From: Streptomyces huiliensis
GTDB lineage: Bacteria > Actinomycetota > Actinomycetes > Streptomycetales > Streptomycetaceae
Reading direction: 5' to 3'
DNA length: 64,000 nucleotides
Assembly (NCBI RefSeq): GCF_020037025.1
Contig: NZ_JAIQLH010000041.1
Location: forward strand, 18,538-82,537
The position numbers were made by a program, and so were the translations under genes. Below the pieces are notes generated by a model, which had not been told where the DNA came from, did no database searches, and worked only from the letters and a program-made list of their open reading frames with translations. Shown one piece after another: positions 50,941 through 60,088 of the stretch; position 1 is the first letter of the stretch; every line of letters begins with the position of its first letter.

Positions 50941-51070
50941 CGATCACGACCGACCACGACCGACCACGACCGACCACGACCGACCACGACCGACCACGAC
51001 CGACCACGACCGACCACGACCGACCACGACCGACCACGACCGACCACGACCGACCATGAACGACCATTCC
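50941..51070. repeat. Decamer tandem repeat (CGACCACGAC)
   Basis: Ten identical copies occupy 50951-51050, flanked by diverged copies (CGATCACGAC before; CGACCATGAA and CGACCATTCC after). The array ends 30 bases before the GTG of the downstream gene. Two direct copies of TGAGACACCA follow (51071, 51082). The number of units is likely variable between strains. Confidence 0.92.
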
Positions 51071-51100
51071 TGAGACACCACTGAGACACCAGGGGGGAAC

Positions 51101-53260
51101 GTGCATCGCATGCGGGGCATGAGCCGTAGAGGACTGCTACGGGCGGGGCTGGGCGCCGGGGGCGCGGCCTGGGCGGCGGCGCACGCGCTGCCGGGGACGG
51201 CGTCGGCGGCGGCGCCCGCGGGGCGGGTCGGCTCCGCGCCCTGGGCCGCGCCGGCCGTACGGCAGGGGGTGTTCCCGGAGTGGGCCCGGTACGCCCGGGT
51301 GGCGGACGGCACCTTCGACGAGGACGCCGACCCGGTCCGCGACATGAAGCCGGTGATCAACGCCCTGAAGGCGCAGAACGTCAGCGTGATCGAGCTGGAC
51401 ACCATCCTCTCGAACTGGCTGACCCAGGAGGAGTTCGACTTCCACGTCAAGCAGGTCGGCCGGTTCACCGAGCTGGCGCACGCCGCGGGGATCCGGGTGG
51501 TCATGTACTACCCGTCGCTGGAGCTGATCAGCGTCGGCGGCGAGAAGGGACGTTCCTTCTACAAGAACGACCACGGCAAGGAGTGGGTACAGCTCTCCCT
51601 CGACGGCCAGCCGAACGTCTTCTACGGCAGCCTCGTCGTCTGGGTGGACCCGGGCGACGAGAGCTGCTGGCTCAGCCCCAACTCCCCGTGGCGCGACTAC
51701 TACCTGGCGCGGGTCAAGGCCCTGGCCGGCTCGGGCCTGGACGCGATCTGGCCGGACGTGCCCATCTACTTCGACGGCAAGGCCAGCTGGTGCGACGCCT
51801 CGCCGTGGGCCGCGGCGGCGTTCAAGGCCGATACTGGCCTCCCGCTCCCGAAGAAGGCGGACTTCGGGGACACCACGTTCCGCAGGTTCGTCGAGTGGCG
51901 CCACCGCAACCTGCTCCAGTGGCAGCTCGACATCGCCGCCGCGGGCAAGTCGGCCAACAAGGACCTGGTCACCTTCGTCGAGACGGTGAGCATGGACTAC
52001 CAGTACGCCACCTCCATCGGTCTGGACGGCGCGTACCTGCGGCAGGCTGAGGGCGTCAGCCACGCCTGGGAGGTGGACATCCTCGGCAACTACGACGGCA
52101 TGCGGCACGCCACCGCGTCCGACTGGACGTGTCTGATCTCCATGTACAAGTACGCCCGCGCGGCGAGCGGCGCCAAGCCGGCCTGGGCGTTCTCGTACGG
52201 CTGGAAGGCCGACGACGCCTCGCTGGTGATGGCCGAGCTGCTGGCGGCCGGCTGCAACCCGTACGAGGTCAAGAGCCCGTTCAAGAACGAGACGACCGAC
52301 GCGAAGATGCGGACCCGGATGTACGGGTTCGTGGCGGCGCACCAGCAGCGGCTGTACGACGCGGTCCCGGCCGCCGAGGTCGGCGTCTACCACTCGACCG
52401 CCTCCCGCGACTACGTCAGCCCCTCGGCCGGCACCGGCATGTACGTCAACGCCAAGAAGCCGTCCGGGGTCAAGGAGTGGTGGAGCGAGGGCACCCCGGA
52501 GGACAGCTGCACCACGATGCCGTGGCTCGGGGAGTTCCGGGGCACGGTGAAGGCGCTGGTGTACGGGCACGTGCCGTTCGACACCGTGCCGAGCGTGGGG
52601 GTGACGGCGGCGGACCTGGCCCGGTTCAAGGTGCTGATGCTGCCCAACCTCCAGGCCGTCTCGGACGCCGAGGCGGAGGTGCTGCGCACCTGGGTGGCGG
52701 CCGGCGGCACCGCGGTGATCAGCGGCCCGGCGCCCACCGCGCTCACGGAACTGGGCGCGGCGCGGGACGAGTTCGCCCTCGCCGACGTGCTCGGGTTCCG
52801 CAAGCGGGATCCGCTCCCGGCCACCAAGGAGAACCGTTTCGGTGCCGGGAACTGCCACTACGTCAAGGACCTGCTCGGCCGGACGTTCCTGTCGGCCACC
52901 GGGCAGGCCGGCGCCGACGCGCTCCTGGCACCGGTCCTCGCGGCGGCCCCGCCGGCCGTCACGTTCGCGGGCGACCGGCGCGTCCACCTGGAGCTGAGCC
53001 GGCTCGGCGACGACCTCGTCGTCCAGCTGGTCAACTTCACCTGCTTCGGCGACAAGCCGGCCGCGTTCGCCGTCAAGCCGGCCGCCTGCTCGGTGACCGT
53101 CGCCGTGCCGGAGGGCAAGCGGGTGACGGCCGCCGCGGTGAGCTCCCCGGACGCGGCCTCGCCGGCGCCGCGGCCCGTGACCTGGACGACGTCCGGGGCG
53201 ACGGCCACCGTCGAGCTCACGGTGGCGCAGTACTCACTGCTGACCGTCACCCTGGCCTGA
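51101..53260 (+). CDS. Tat-exported glycosyl-hydrolase-like protein with beta-galactosidase trimerisation domain
   Basis: This 719-aa protein starts at GTG 51101 after AGGGGGG. The signal has twin arginines (SRRGLLRAGLGAGG) and ends ASAAAPAG. The catalytic-looking barrel (residues about 45-440) resembles GHL6/alpha-amylase-like hydrolases (LELISVGGEKGRSF, GLDAIWPDVPIYFDGKASW, VETVSMDYQYATSIG). A trimerisation domain follows (VLMLPNLQAVSDAEAEVLRTWVA). A C-terminal beta domain ends the protein. It probably acts on extracellular polysaccharide; substrate unknown. Confidence 0.72.
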   Translation: MHRMRGMSRRGLLRAGLGAGGAAWAAAHALPGTASAAAPAGRVGSAPWAAPAVRQGVFPEWARYARVADGTFDEDADPVRDMKPVINALKAQNVSVIELDTILSNWLTQEEFDFHVKQVGRFTELAHAAGIRVVMYYPSLELISVGGEKGRSFYKNDHGKEWVQLSLDGQPNVFYGSLVVWVDPGDESCWLSPNSPWRDYYLARVKALAGSGLDAIWPDVPIYFDGKASWCDASPWAAAAFKADTGLPLPKKADFGDTTFRRFVEWRHRNLLQWQLDIAAAGKSANKDLVTFVETVSMDYQYATSIGLDGAYLRQAEGVSHAWEVDILGNYDGMRHATASDWTCLISMYKYARAASGAKPAWAFSYGWKADDASLVMAELLAAGCNPYEVKSPFKNETTDAKMRTRMYGFVAAHQQRLYDAVPAAEVGVYHSTASRDYVSPSAGTGMYVNAKKPSGVKEWWSEGTPEDSCTTMPWLGEFRGTVKALVYGHVPFDTVPSVGVTAADLARFKVLMLPNLQAVSDAEAEVLRTWVAAGGTAVISGPAPTALTELGAARDEFALADVLGFRKRDPLPATKENRFGAGNCHYVKDLLGRTFLSATGQAGADALLAPVLAAAPPAVTFAGDRRVHLELSRLGDDLVVQLVNFTCFGDKPAAFAVKPAACSVTVAVPEGKRVTAAAVSSPDAASPAPRPVTWTTSGATATVELTVAQYSLLTVTLA

Positions 53261-54127
53261 CGGGCCCTCCGGCCGGGCCAGCGCCCGCAGCGCCGCGGCG
53301 GAGGGCGACCCCTCCGCCGCGGTGTAGGCCACCATGATCTCCTCGGGGTTGTCGGTGAGCTGGAAGGTCTCCCAGCTCAGCTCCAGCGTCGTCCCGGCCG
53401 CCGCGCAGCTGAGCCGACAGGTGGCGTGGGTGATGTCGAGGACCGGCAGTTCCGACCAGATCCGGTCGAAATCGGCGCTGGCCGTCCGGAGTTCGGCGAC
53501 GTGCCGGGCGAGCTCCCGGTCGTGGGGCCACCGGCCGGTCACCGAGCGCAGATAGGCCACCGTCTCGTGGGCCTTGGCCTCCCAGTCGAGGTAGAGCGTC
53601 CGGGCCCGCGGATCGGTGAAGACGATCCAGCCGATCGTCCGGCGTTCCGCCGGGATCCCGGCGAAGTCGACGAACACCCGGGTCGCCAGCCGGTTCCAGG
53701 CGAGGATGGCGCCGTCGCGCCCGACGAGGTAGGCGGGGCTGCCGTCCAGGGTGTCGAGCAGCCGGCGGACGCTCGCCCGTACCCGGGGCCCGGCGGCCGC
53801 GGGTTGCGGGCCGGCCGCGGGCGGCACGCCCCCGGGCAGCGGGTCGTGCCGGTCGGGACGGGCCAGGTCGCGCAGGTAGCGCCGCTCGCCGGGGCTGAGC
53901 CGCAGCGCGTCGGCGACGGCGTACAGCACGGCGTCGGACACCAGCGACGCGTTGCCGCGTTCCAGCCGGATGTAGTGGTCGACGCTCACCGCGGCCAGCG
54001 CGGCCACCTCCTCGCGGCGCAGGCCGGGCACGCGGCGCGGGCCGTGCGCGGGCAGCCCGACGTCGCCGGGGTTCAGCCGGGTGCGGCGGGAGACGAGGAA
54101 GTCACGAAGGGCGATCTTGGCGTCCAC
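53234..54127 (-). CDS. XRE-family regulator with MmyB-like C-terminal domain
   Basis: This 297-aa protein starts at ATG 54127. The HTH is LRDFLVSRRTRLNPGDVGL with VPGLRREEVAALAAVSVDHYIRLERG. The C-terminal MmyB domain has SPAYLVGRDGAILAWN, IGWIVFTDPRARTLYLDWE and LSWETFQLTDNPEEIMV. Such proteins are thought to sense small molecules. Its 3' end overlaps the convergent hydrolase by 27 bases. Confidence 0.87.
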   Translation of the reverse strand: MDAKIALRDFLVSRRTRLNPGDVGLPAHGPRRVPGLRREEVAALAAVSVDHYIRLERGNASLVSDAVLYAVADALRLSPGERRYLRDLARPDRHDPLPGGVPPAAGPQPAAAGPRVRASVRRLLDTLDGSPAYLVGRDGAILAWNRLATRVFVDFAGIPAERRTIGWIVFTDPRARTLYLDWEAKAHETVAYLRSVTGRWPHDRELARHVAELRTASADFDRIWSELPVLDITHATCRLSCAAAGTTLELSWETFQLTDNPEEIMVAYTAAEGSPSAAALRALARPEGPSGQGDGQQ

Positions 54128-54449
54128 TCCCGCATTCTCCGCAGCCGCCGGTGCCGCGGGGCAGTCGCCAACCGGCCACTTTCCGGCGGCTCCGGGTGCC
54201 CTGCCAAGCCCGCTGCCAGGGCGAGTCCTGCCCTCCCTCGCGGGGCACCGACCGGGGGATGCTGGTTCCGCTTTCCCGTACGTCCTGTGGTTCCCGACCG
54301 TCCGGTGCCGGGCCGCGGGCCCGGCGTACCGGCGGCACCGCGTGCGGCCTCGCGCGGTCGCCGGGGTACGCCGGGAACGGCCCCGCGGCCCGGCACCGGA
54401 CGGTCCATATCCTCTGGGAGGAGCGAAATGCCCGCTATGCCCTCGGCGT
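54128..54449. repeat. Intergenic nested inverted repeat
   Basis: A 24-bp perfect inverted repeat starts GACCGTCCGGTGCCGGG (54296-54319) and closes at 54382-54405. Inside it, an 11-bp repeat CCCGGCGTACC pairs with GGTACGCCGGG (54320-54330, 54365-54375). The result is a 110-base nested stem-loop. The remaining gap shows no gene. Confidence 0.7.
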
Positions 54450-55553
54450 TCAGGATCGGGGCACGGCGCCCGGCCGGGCGCGGCCCACCGCGGTACCGCG
54501 CGGCGCGGGGACGCGCCACAGGGCGGACGGGCGGTCGTCCCCGCCCGGATGGGACTCGAACGCGATCCACTTCCCGTCCGGCGACCAGCTGGGGGCGCCG
54601 TCGTACGAGCCGTCGTGGCGGGTGACGCGGACCGGGGGGCCGCCGGTCACCGGGACGGCGAAGATCTGCGGCAGCTCCAGTCCGCCGGAGGTGGAGGAGA
54701 ACACGACCCACTTCCCGTCGGGTGACCAGCTGGGGTCGGTGTGCTCCCCGTCCCCCTGGACGGGGAGCTCGCGGAGCCCGCCGCCGTCCGCGTCCATGAC
54801 GTACAGGCGCCAGTCCTCGCCGCCCTGCCGGCGGCGCTGGAAGACCAGCCGGTCGCCGGCGGGTGACCAGTTGGGCTGCCGGTTGTCGGTCCGGGTGGCG
54901 GGTCCGTCGACGAGTCTGGTGCGTCCGGTGCCGTCGCGCCGGACCTTCCAGAGCGAGCCGTCGCCGCCGGAGCCGTCCTCGCGTTCGGTGCTCTCCTGGA
55001 AGACGATCCACCGCCCGTCCGGGGAGAAGCTGGGTTCCAGGTACCCGGTGTCGCCGTCGTGTTCCGTCACCCGCTCGGGCCGGCCGCCGGGGCGCAGCAC
55101 CCAGACCTCGTCGCGGCCGGCGCGGTCGGAGGCGAAGGTGACGCCGGCGGCGGGGTTCCAGCTGGTCCCGGGCAGGTTGACGGCGGCGCGGTCGCTCTCG
55201 TCGAGCAGGGTCCGGGGGGCCTGCCGGCGGGGGCCGCCGAGGGGGAGGGTGCGCAGGGCGGCGGGGCCGGCGTTGTAGCCGTCGTGGAAGACCGTGAAGA
55301 GGAGGGACGCGCCGTCCGGCGAGAAGGCGGGGTTCTGGGCGCTGGCCCGGCCGCCGGGGCGGTGGAGGAGTTCGGCGCCGTCGCGGCGGGTCTCGGGGTG
55401 CGGGCCGGCGGACCGTGGGGAACGGGGGTTCTCACGGTCGTCGGAGCCGTTGGACCCGCCGGACCCGTCGGAGTCCTCGGAGTCGGAGCCCGCCTCGCAG
55501 GCGGTCAGCAGGATGGCGGCGGCGAGCAGGGCGGCGAACGGACGTCTGCGCAC
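54450..55553 (-). CDS. TolB-like beta-propeller lipoprotein
   Basis: This 367-aa protein starts at GTG 55553. Residues 1-19 are a lipoprotein signal with AAILLTACE lipobox. A Ser/Asp/Gly linker follows. The rest is a beta propeller of PD40/WD40-like repeats (NPAFSPDGASLLFTV, EPSFSPDGRWIVFQE, QPNWSPAGDRLVFQR, DPSWSPDGKWVVFSS, APSWSPDGKWIAFES), at least six blades. It sits outside the membrane and probably binds a protein or ligand. Confidence 0.85.
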   Translation of the reverse strand: MRRRPFAALLAAAILLTACEAGSDSEDSDGSGGSNGSDDRENPRSPRSAGPHPETRRDGAELLHRPGGRASAQNPAFSPDGASLLFTVFHDGYNAGPAALRTLPLGGPRRQAPRTLLDESDRAAVNLPGTSWNPAAGVTFASDRAGRDEVWVLRPGGRPERVTEHDGDTGYLEPSFSPDGRWIVFQESTEREDGSGGDGSLWKVRRDGTGRTRLVDGPATRTDNRQPNWSPAGDRLVFQRRRQGGEDWRLYVMDADGGGLRELPVQGDGEHTDPSWSPDGKWVVFSSTSGGLELPQIFAVPVTGGPPVRVTRHDGSYDGAPSWSPDGKWIAFESHPGGDDRPSALWRVPAPRGTAVGRARPGAVPRS

Positions 55554-55635
55554 CGGGCTGACGCTAGCGCAGGGGGCGCTCCGGGTCCGGCGGACGGCGG
55601 ATTGCCCCGGTACACCACGTTCTCTCGCGCCCGGG

Positions 55636-56295
55636 TCAGTCGTCCTTCACGGCGAGGCCGACGTGCTGGGCGAGGGCGGGGGCCAGGTCGAAGAGCTGCG
55701 GTGTGCTGATCGTCGCGCCGCCGAGGTCGCCCAGCCCGGCGGCGATGCCCAGGGCGGTGGCCTCGCGCAGGTCGACCTTGGCCAGGGTGGCCCGGTCGAA
55801 CCGGGCGCGCTCCAGGGTGGAGCCGGGGAAGTGGACGTCCGTCAGCGTCGCGCCGCCGAAGTCCACGTCCCGCAGCAGGCAGTCGACGAACGCGACCTCG
55901 CGCAGGGTGGCCGCGCGCAGGTTGACCGAGTCGAGCTTGCACTGGCGGAAGACGACGCGGCGCAGCTCGGCGCCGTGGATCTCGGTGCCGGCGAGGACGC
56001 CGGCGGTGAACTCGACGTCCAGCCAGGTGGTGTCCGCGAGGCCGGTGCCGACCATGCGGGTGGCGTGCAGCCACACGTCGTCGAACCGGGAGCGCCGGAA
56101 GCTGCCACGCTCGAAGACCGCCGAGGAGAACGCCGCCTCACTGAAGAGGGAGCGGCCGCCCTCCGCGTCCTCGAAGACGCAGCCGTCGAAGTGGACGCCC
56201 TCGTGGCTTTCCGCCCGTTCCATCGCGCCGGTGAAGGGTGCGAGGCGGTGGGCGTAGGGCAGTTCGGCCAGTTCCCGGGGGGCGGGGATGCGCAT
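55636..56295 (-). CDS. Pentapeptide-repeat protein
   Basis: This 219-aa protein starts at ATG 56295; GTG 56304 is possible. About 20 pentapeptide units run through residues 35-180 (FSEAAFSSAVFERGSFRRSRF, VVFRQCKLDSVNLRAATLRE, VDFGGATLTDVHFPGSTLERA). Such right-handed beta helices can mimic DNA (Qnr/MfpA) or act as scaffolds. Which role applies here cannot be told. Confidence 0.85.
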   Translation of the reverse strand: MRIPAPRELAELPYAHRLAPFTGAMERAESHEGVHFDGCVFEDAEGGRSLFSEAAFSSAVFERGSFRRSRFDDVWLHATRMVGTGLADTTWLDVEFTAGVLAGTEIHGAELRRVVFRQCKLDSVNLRAATLREVAFVDCLLRDVDFGGATLTDVHFPGSTLERARFDRATLAKVDLREATALGIAAGLGDLGGATISTPQLFDLAPALAQHVGLAVKDD

Positions 56296-56332
56296 GGCCC
56301 GCACCCTACGCGACGGGCCCGCGGCCCTGCTG

Positions 56333-56869
56333 TCAGGATGTGCCGCCCAGCAGGGAGGTCACGAGGTTGACCAGCTTCGTGAGGTCGTCGAGGACCGCTT
56401 GCGCGTCCCCGGGGACGGCGGTGAGGTTGGCCGTGAGCAGGTCCTCCAGGAGCTTGGCGACGTCCTGGACGAGCTTGTCCAACGTGGCCGTGATGTCATC
56501 GGCGACGTCCCGCCTGGGGACGGTGCCCGGGCGGCTCTGCTTCGCCGGCTGCTGGGCCTGCTGGGTGTGCGCCTTGACCGAGGCCCGCAGCGCGGCGGCC
56601 TGCTCCGTGAGCTGACGCTGCATCTCGCGGAGCTTCGTCATGTCCGGCTTGGCCGTCTGGGCGTCCTTGGCGATCCGGGCGCCCAGCGAGAGGGTGTCGC
56701 CCAGGCTCCCGACCGTGGTCAGCCGGTCGGCGGTGCCCGGCGCGGGCGCCGACGTCACCGCCGCCGGCCGCTCCGGCTCCGGATCCGCCGCGAGCGCCGG
56801 TCCGGCCGCGGCCAGGGCCAGCGAGCAGCAGGCCGCTAGGACGGTGGTGGTCGTTCTGCTGATGCGCAT
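56333..56869 (-). CDS. Secreted helical protein of unknown function
   Basis: This 178-aa protein starts at ATG 56869 after GGAGGGAG. Residues 1-27 are a signal peptide ending ALAADPEPE. The mature protein has coiled-coil-like helices (LREMQRQLTEQAAALRASVKAHT, TATLDKLVQDVAKLLEDLL, LTKLVNLVTSLLGGTS). No Cys is present in the mature part. It is exported; the function is unknown. Confidence 0.7.
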   Translation of the reverse strand: MRISRTTTTVLAACCSLALAAAGPALAADPEPERPAAVTSAPAPGTADRLTTVGSLGDTLSLGARIAKDAQTAKPDMTKLREMQRQLTEQAAALRASVKAHTQQAQQPAKQSRPGTVPRRDVADDITATLDKLVQDVAKLLEDLLTANLTAVPGDAQAVLDDLTKLVNLVTSLLGGTS

Positions 56870-57068
56870 GCGGGCAACTCCCTCCAGGAACGTCCCTCAG
56901 GGGACGAGGCCCACGGTGTGCCGCGGCGTGGGGGCTCGCAACCGCTGGCGGGGGTGCGGCCGGCTGTTTCGGCTGCCGCTCGGGGCTGCTTTGGCCTGCG
57001 GTTTCGCCTGGCGCGGCCGGCTTGGCGCGGCGCTGCGGGGGTTGCGGCCGATAGGGTGCCCCGGTCCC

Positions 57069-57256
57069 GCCCCTTCGCCGATTCCTGGGGCTGCGCCCCA
57101 GACCCCGCTGATCGCGGCTTCGCCGCTCGTCCTCAAACGCCGGACGGGCTGGATGGTGCCTGAGCGGGCACTTCAGCCCGTCCGGCGTTTGAGGACAGCG
57201 CCCGAAGGGCGCTTCGGGGGTCTGGGGGCTGGCCCCCAGGAAACGGCGAAGGGGCG
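57069..57256. repeat. Dispersed Streptomyces inverted-repeat element, copy 2 (intact)
   Basis: Outer arms GCCCCTTCGCCGATTCCTGG and the matching right arm (57235-57256), middle arms near GCCCCAGACCCC, and a core pair GTCCTCAAACGCCGGACGGG / inverse (57129-57150 and 57173-57197 area) nest symmetrically. The same left arm and core occur at 27.33-27.44 kb. It fills most of the gap between two genes and has no coding potential of its own. Confidence 0.72.
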
Positions 57257-57277
57257 GGGCCGGGGCACAATCATCAC

Positions 57278-57673
57278 GTGCCACGAAACGCGATCACCCC
57301 CCCCACCCCCTGCCCCTGCGGCCTCCCCGCCCCCTACGGCGACTGCTGCGGCGCCTTCCACGAAGGCCGCAAACAAGCTCCCACGGCCGAGCGCCTCATG
57401 CGCTCCCGCTACAGCGCCTTCGCCGTAGGCGACGCCGCGTACCTCCTCCGCACGTGGCACTCGGATACGCGACCGCCGTCCCTGGACCTGGACCCCACGG
57501 TCCACTGGACGGGACTGGAGATCCTGGGCACGTCGGCCGGCACGGCCTTCCACCAGGAGGGAACGGTGGAGTTCCGCGCCCACTGCGAGGTGCGGGGTCA
57601 CAAGGACGCGCAGCACGAACTGAGCCGCTTCGTGCGGGAGAACGGTGCCTGGGTGTACGTGGACGCCGCCTGA
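57278..57673 (+). CDS. YchJ-family protein with SEC-C motif
   Basis: This 131-aa protein starts at GTG 57278. PCPCGLPAPYGDCCGAFHEG is the SEC-C zinc motif at residues 11-30. AERLMRSRYSAFAVGDAAYL and the NTF2-like TVEFRAHCEVRG region follow, as in YchJ/UPF0225 proteins. It is a small cytosolic zinc protein of unknown function. Confidence 0.85.
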   Translation: MPRNAITPPTPCPCGLPAPYGDCCGAFHEGRKQAPTAERLMRSRYSAFAVGDAAYLLRTWHSDTRPPSLDLDPTVHWTGLEILGTSAGTAFHQEGTVEFRAHCEVRGHKDAQHELSRFVRENGAWVYVDAA

Positions 57674-57710
57674 GTACGTGTGAGGGAAGCGGCCGGTGGC
57701 GTCCGGCGCG

Positions 57711-58496
57711 TCACAGAAGACGCGCCAGGGCCGTCTCGGACGGACTCCCGGCCGTCGCCTGATACACGATGATGACCTGTTGTTCGGCGCCGCCGACGGT
57801 GAGCGCCTGCCGTCGCAGAGCGAGGCCGCCGACCACCGGGTGCGTGAAGCGCTTGAGTTCGTCCCGGGCGGGCCGCGTCTCGTGGCGCGTCCACAGACGA
57901 CGGAACTCCGCGTCCGTCTCCAGCTCGGCGACCAGGCGGACGGTCCTGGGGTCGCGTGGACCGGCTTCGGCGCGCAGGGCCGCCGCGGTCTGCGCCGCCA
58001 CCTCCGCCCAGTCGGGGAAGAGCCGCCGGGACGCCGGGTCGAGGAACACCGCTCGCACCAGGTTGCTCCCGGGCTCGTACATCGGGGCGAGCGCGCGGGC
58101 CCGCTTGTTCGCCGCCAGGACGTCGAAGTACCGGTTTCGCACGTAGGCGGGGCGGTCCGTCCAGGCGTCGAGCAGCCGGTGCACGTCCGCGGAGACCTCG
58201 GTCCGTGACGGCGGCACGGGGGCGGGGCCGGCGAGGGCGTGCAGGTGGGCGGTGGCGTCGGCGTCCAGCTTCAGCGCCCGCGCGAGGGAGTTCAGCACCT
58301 GGGGCGAGGGATGCCGGTCGACGCCCTGTTCGAGGCGGACCAGGTACGGCTCGCTGATCCCGGCGAGCCGGGCCAGTTCCTCCCGGCGTAGTCCCGCCAC
58401 CCGGCGACGTCCGCCCGCGGGCACCGCCACGTCGGCCGGGGCGACCCGTCCGCGCCGGGCCTTGAGGAACTCTCCCAGGAGGTTGTCGTCCACCAT
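57711..58496 (-). CDS. XRE-family regulator with MmyB-like domain
   Basis: This 261-aa protein starts at ATG 58496. The HTH (EFLKARRGRVAPADVAV, VAGLRREELARLAGISEPYLVRLEQG) is followed by an MmyB domain (RPAYVRNRYFDVLAANKRARAL, AVFLDPASRRLFPDWAEVA, LRRQALTVGGAEQQVIIVYQA). It is divergent from an SDR gene with a 63-base shared promoter, so it probably controls that gene. Confidence 0.9.
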   Translation of the reverse strand: MVDDNLLGEFLKARRGRVAPADVAVPAGGRRRVAGLRREELARLAGISEPYLVRLEQGVDRHPSPQVLNSLARALKLDADATAHLHALAGPAPVPPSRTEVSADVHRLLDAWTDRPAYVRNRYFDVLAANKRARALAPMYEPGSNLVRAVFLDPASRRLFPDWAEVAAQTAAALRAEAGPRDPRTVRLVAELETDAEFRRLWTRHETRPARDELKRFTHPVVGGLALRRQALTVGGAEQQVIIVYQATAGSPSETALARLL

Positions 58497-58559
58497 GCCG
58501 CGAGGGTAACCCCGCGGGGGTGCTGGCTGCCGGGATGCGAACGGCGCAGGCTCGATGTC

Positions 58560-59366
58560 ATGAAGATCTGGTTCGTCACCGGCGCGTCCCGCGGCTTCGG
58601 CCGTATCTGGGCCGAAGCCGCTCTCGATCGCGGCGACCGCGTCGCCGCCACCGCACGTGATCCCGAGGCGCTGCGGCCTCTCCTGGACTCCCACGGGGAC
58701 GCTGTCCTCCCCCTGAGACTCGACGTGACCGACCGCACCGCCGTGACCGCCGCGGTGCGGCGGGCCGCCGAGACCTTCGGCCGCCTGGACGTGGTCGTCA
58801 ACAACGCGGGTTACGGCCTGTTCGGCATGGTCGAGGAAACCACCGAGGAACAGGCTCGCGCCCAGCTCGACACCAACCTGTTCGGCCCGTTGTGGGTGAC
58901 GCAGGCGGCCCTGCCGTACCTGCGGGCCCAGGGCAGCGGTCACATCCTGCAGGTCTCCAGCCTCGGTGGCCTCGCCGCCTTCCCCACGCTGGGGCTGTAC
59001 AACGCCTCCAAGTGGGCCCTGGAGGGGATGAGCGAGGCCCTGGCCCAGGAGGTCGCCCCCTTCGGGATCCACGTGACTCTGGTCGAACCCGGCCCCTACG
59101 GCACCGACTGGTCCGGGGCCTCCGCAGCGCACACCGAGCCGCTCCCCGCCTACGAACCCGTCCGCGCCGCGCGCCGGGCCGGTGCGACCGCCCGCAGGCC
59201 ACGGGACGCGCGGGGCACCGCCGCCGTCGTCCTCGAACTCGTCGACGCCGACGCACCACCCCTGCGGCTCTTCCTCGGCACCTACCCCTATCCGGTCGTC
59301 GAGGCGGCCTATCGGGAGCGGCTCGACACGTGGAACGCCTGGCGGCACCTCGCGTCCCGTGCGTGA
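58560..59366 (+). CDS. Short-chain dehydrogenase/reductase
   Basis: This 268-aa classical SDR starts at ATG 58560. FVTGASRGFGRIWAEAALD is the TGxxxGxG motif, VVNNAGYGLFG the NNAG motif, ILQVSSLGG the Ser, and YNASKWALEGMSE the YxxxK active site. It reduces or oxidises an unknown alcohol/ketone using NAD(P)H. Its partner regulator is divergent. Confidence 0.92.
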   Translation: MKIWFVTGASRGFGRIWAEAALDRGDRVAATARDPEALRPLLDSHGDAVLPLRLDVTDRTAVTAAVRRAAETFGRLDVVVNNAGYGLFGMVEETTEEQARAQLDTNLFGPLWVTQAALPYLRAQGSGHILQVSSLGGLAAFPTLGLYNASKWALEGMSEALAQEVAPFGIHVTLVEPGPYGTDWSGASAAHTEPLPAYEPVRAARRAGATARRPRDARGTAAVVLELVDADAPPLRLFLGTYPYPVVEAAYRERLDTWNAWRHLASRA

Positions 59367-59505
59367 CCGGCGCGGAGCACCCGGTCGCCGCAGGCGGGAG
59401 TTGCCGTAGGCCCCGTCGTCGTGGTGCTTGCCCGGCCCACGCCGCCGGGGTCCGCCGGGCGGCCGGAGCGCCGGCGGACGAGTCGCGGGCGACGCGATAC
59501 GCGCC

Positions 59506-60075
59506 TCAGCACCCGGCTCCGGCCGCGCGTACGTCGGCGAGCGCTCGCCGCGCCAGCGGGCCGAAGTCCTCGGTGTCGCCGGTGTCGGTCCACTGGTCGA
59601 AGGCGATCTCCCAGGCGAGCATGCCCAGTTGCGTGGCCACGCGCGCGGTCAGGCTCGGGACTCCGCGGCGGGCGAGGGCGTCGGTCATCGAGGCGGTGAG
59701 GTCGATCCTTTTCAGGGCTTCGCGTTCCCGCAGTTCCGCATGGGCGTCGAGTACGGCCTGGCGCCGGCGGCTGAACTCCCGGCGGTCGGCGGTGAAGAAC
59801 GTCCGGCCGAGCGCGTCGAGGGCGTCCGCCACCGCGTCGAGCGGCCCGGCCGCCAGCGGAGCCGAGGCGATCCCTTCGACGAGCAGACCGGTCACCGCGC
59901 CCCTGCCGAAGAGCACCTCGCGCTTGTCCGGGAAGTACCGGAAGAACGTGCTCTTGGTGAGCCCCGCGCGCTCCGCGATCTCGATCACGGTCGTGTTCTC
60001 GTAGCCGCGCTCCTCGAAGAGGTCGAGGGCGGCGGCGGCGAGTCGTCCGGGTGCGTCGGGTTGCCAGCGAGCCAT
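59506..60075 (-). CDS. TetR-family repressor
   Basis: This 189-aa regulator starts at ATG 60075. RLAAAALDLFEERGYENTTV and IAERAGLTKSTFFRYFPDKREVLF form the HTH. The C-terminal ligand-binding part follows. It is divergent from an oxidoreductase, with inverted repeats between them. Confidence 0.9.
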   Translation of the reverse strand: MARWQPDAPGRLAAAALDLFEERGYENTTVIEIAERAGLTKSTFFRYFPDKREVLFGRGAVTGLLVEGIASAPLAAGPLDAVADALDALGRTFFTADRREFSRRRQAVLDAHAELREREALKRIDLTASMTDALARRGVPSLTARVATQLGMLAWEIAFDQWTDTGDTEDFGPLARRALADVRAAGAGC

Positions 60076-60088
60076 GAGAACAGTGTAC

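Noticed and set aside
50941..51060. CRISPR array
   Set aside because: The units are adjacent 10-base copies without spacers, and no cas gene is near. It is a simple tandem repeat.
50640..51089. Proteins encoded by the decamer array on either strand
   Set aside because: The frames have no ribosome site and their repeats are a result of the decamer; no plausible gene is supported.
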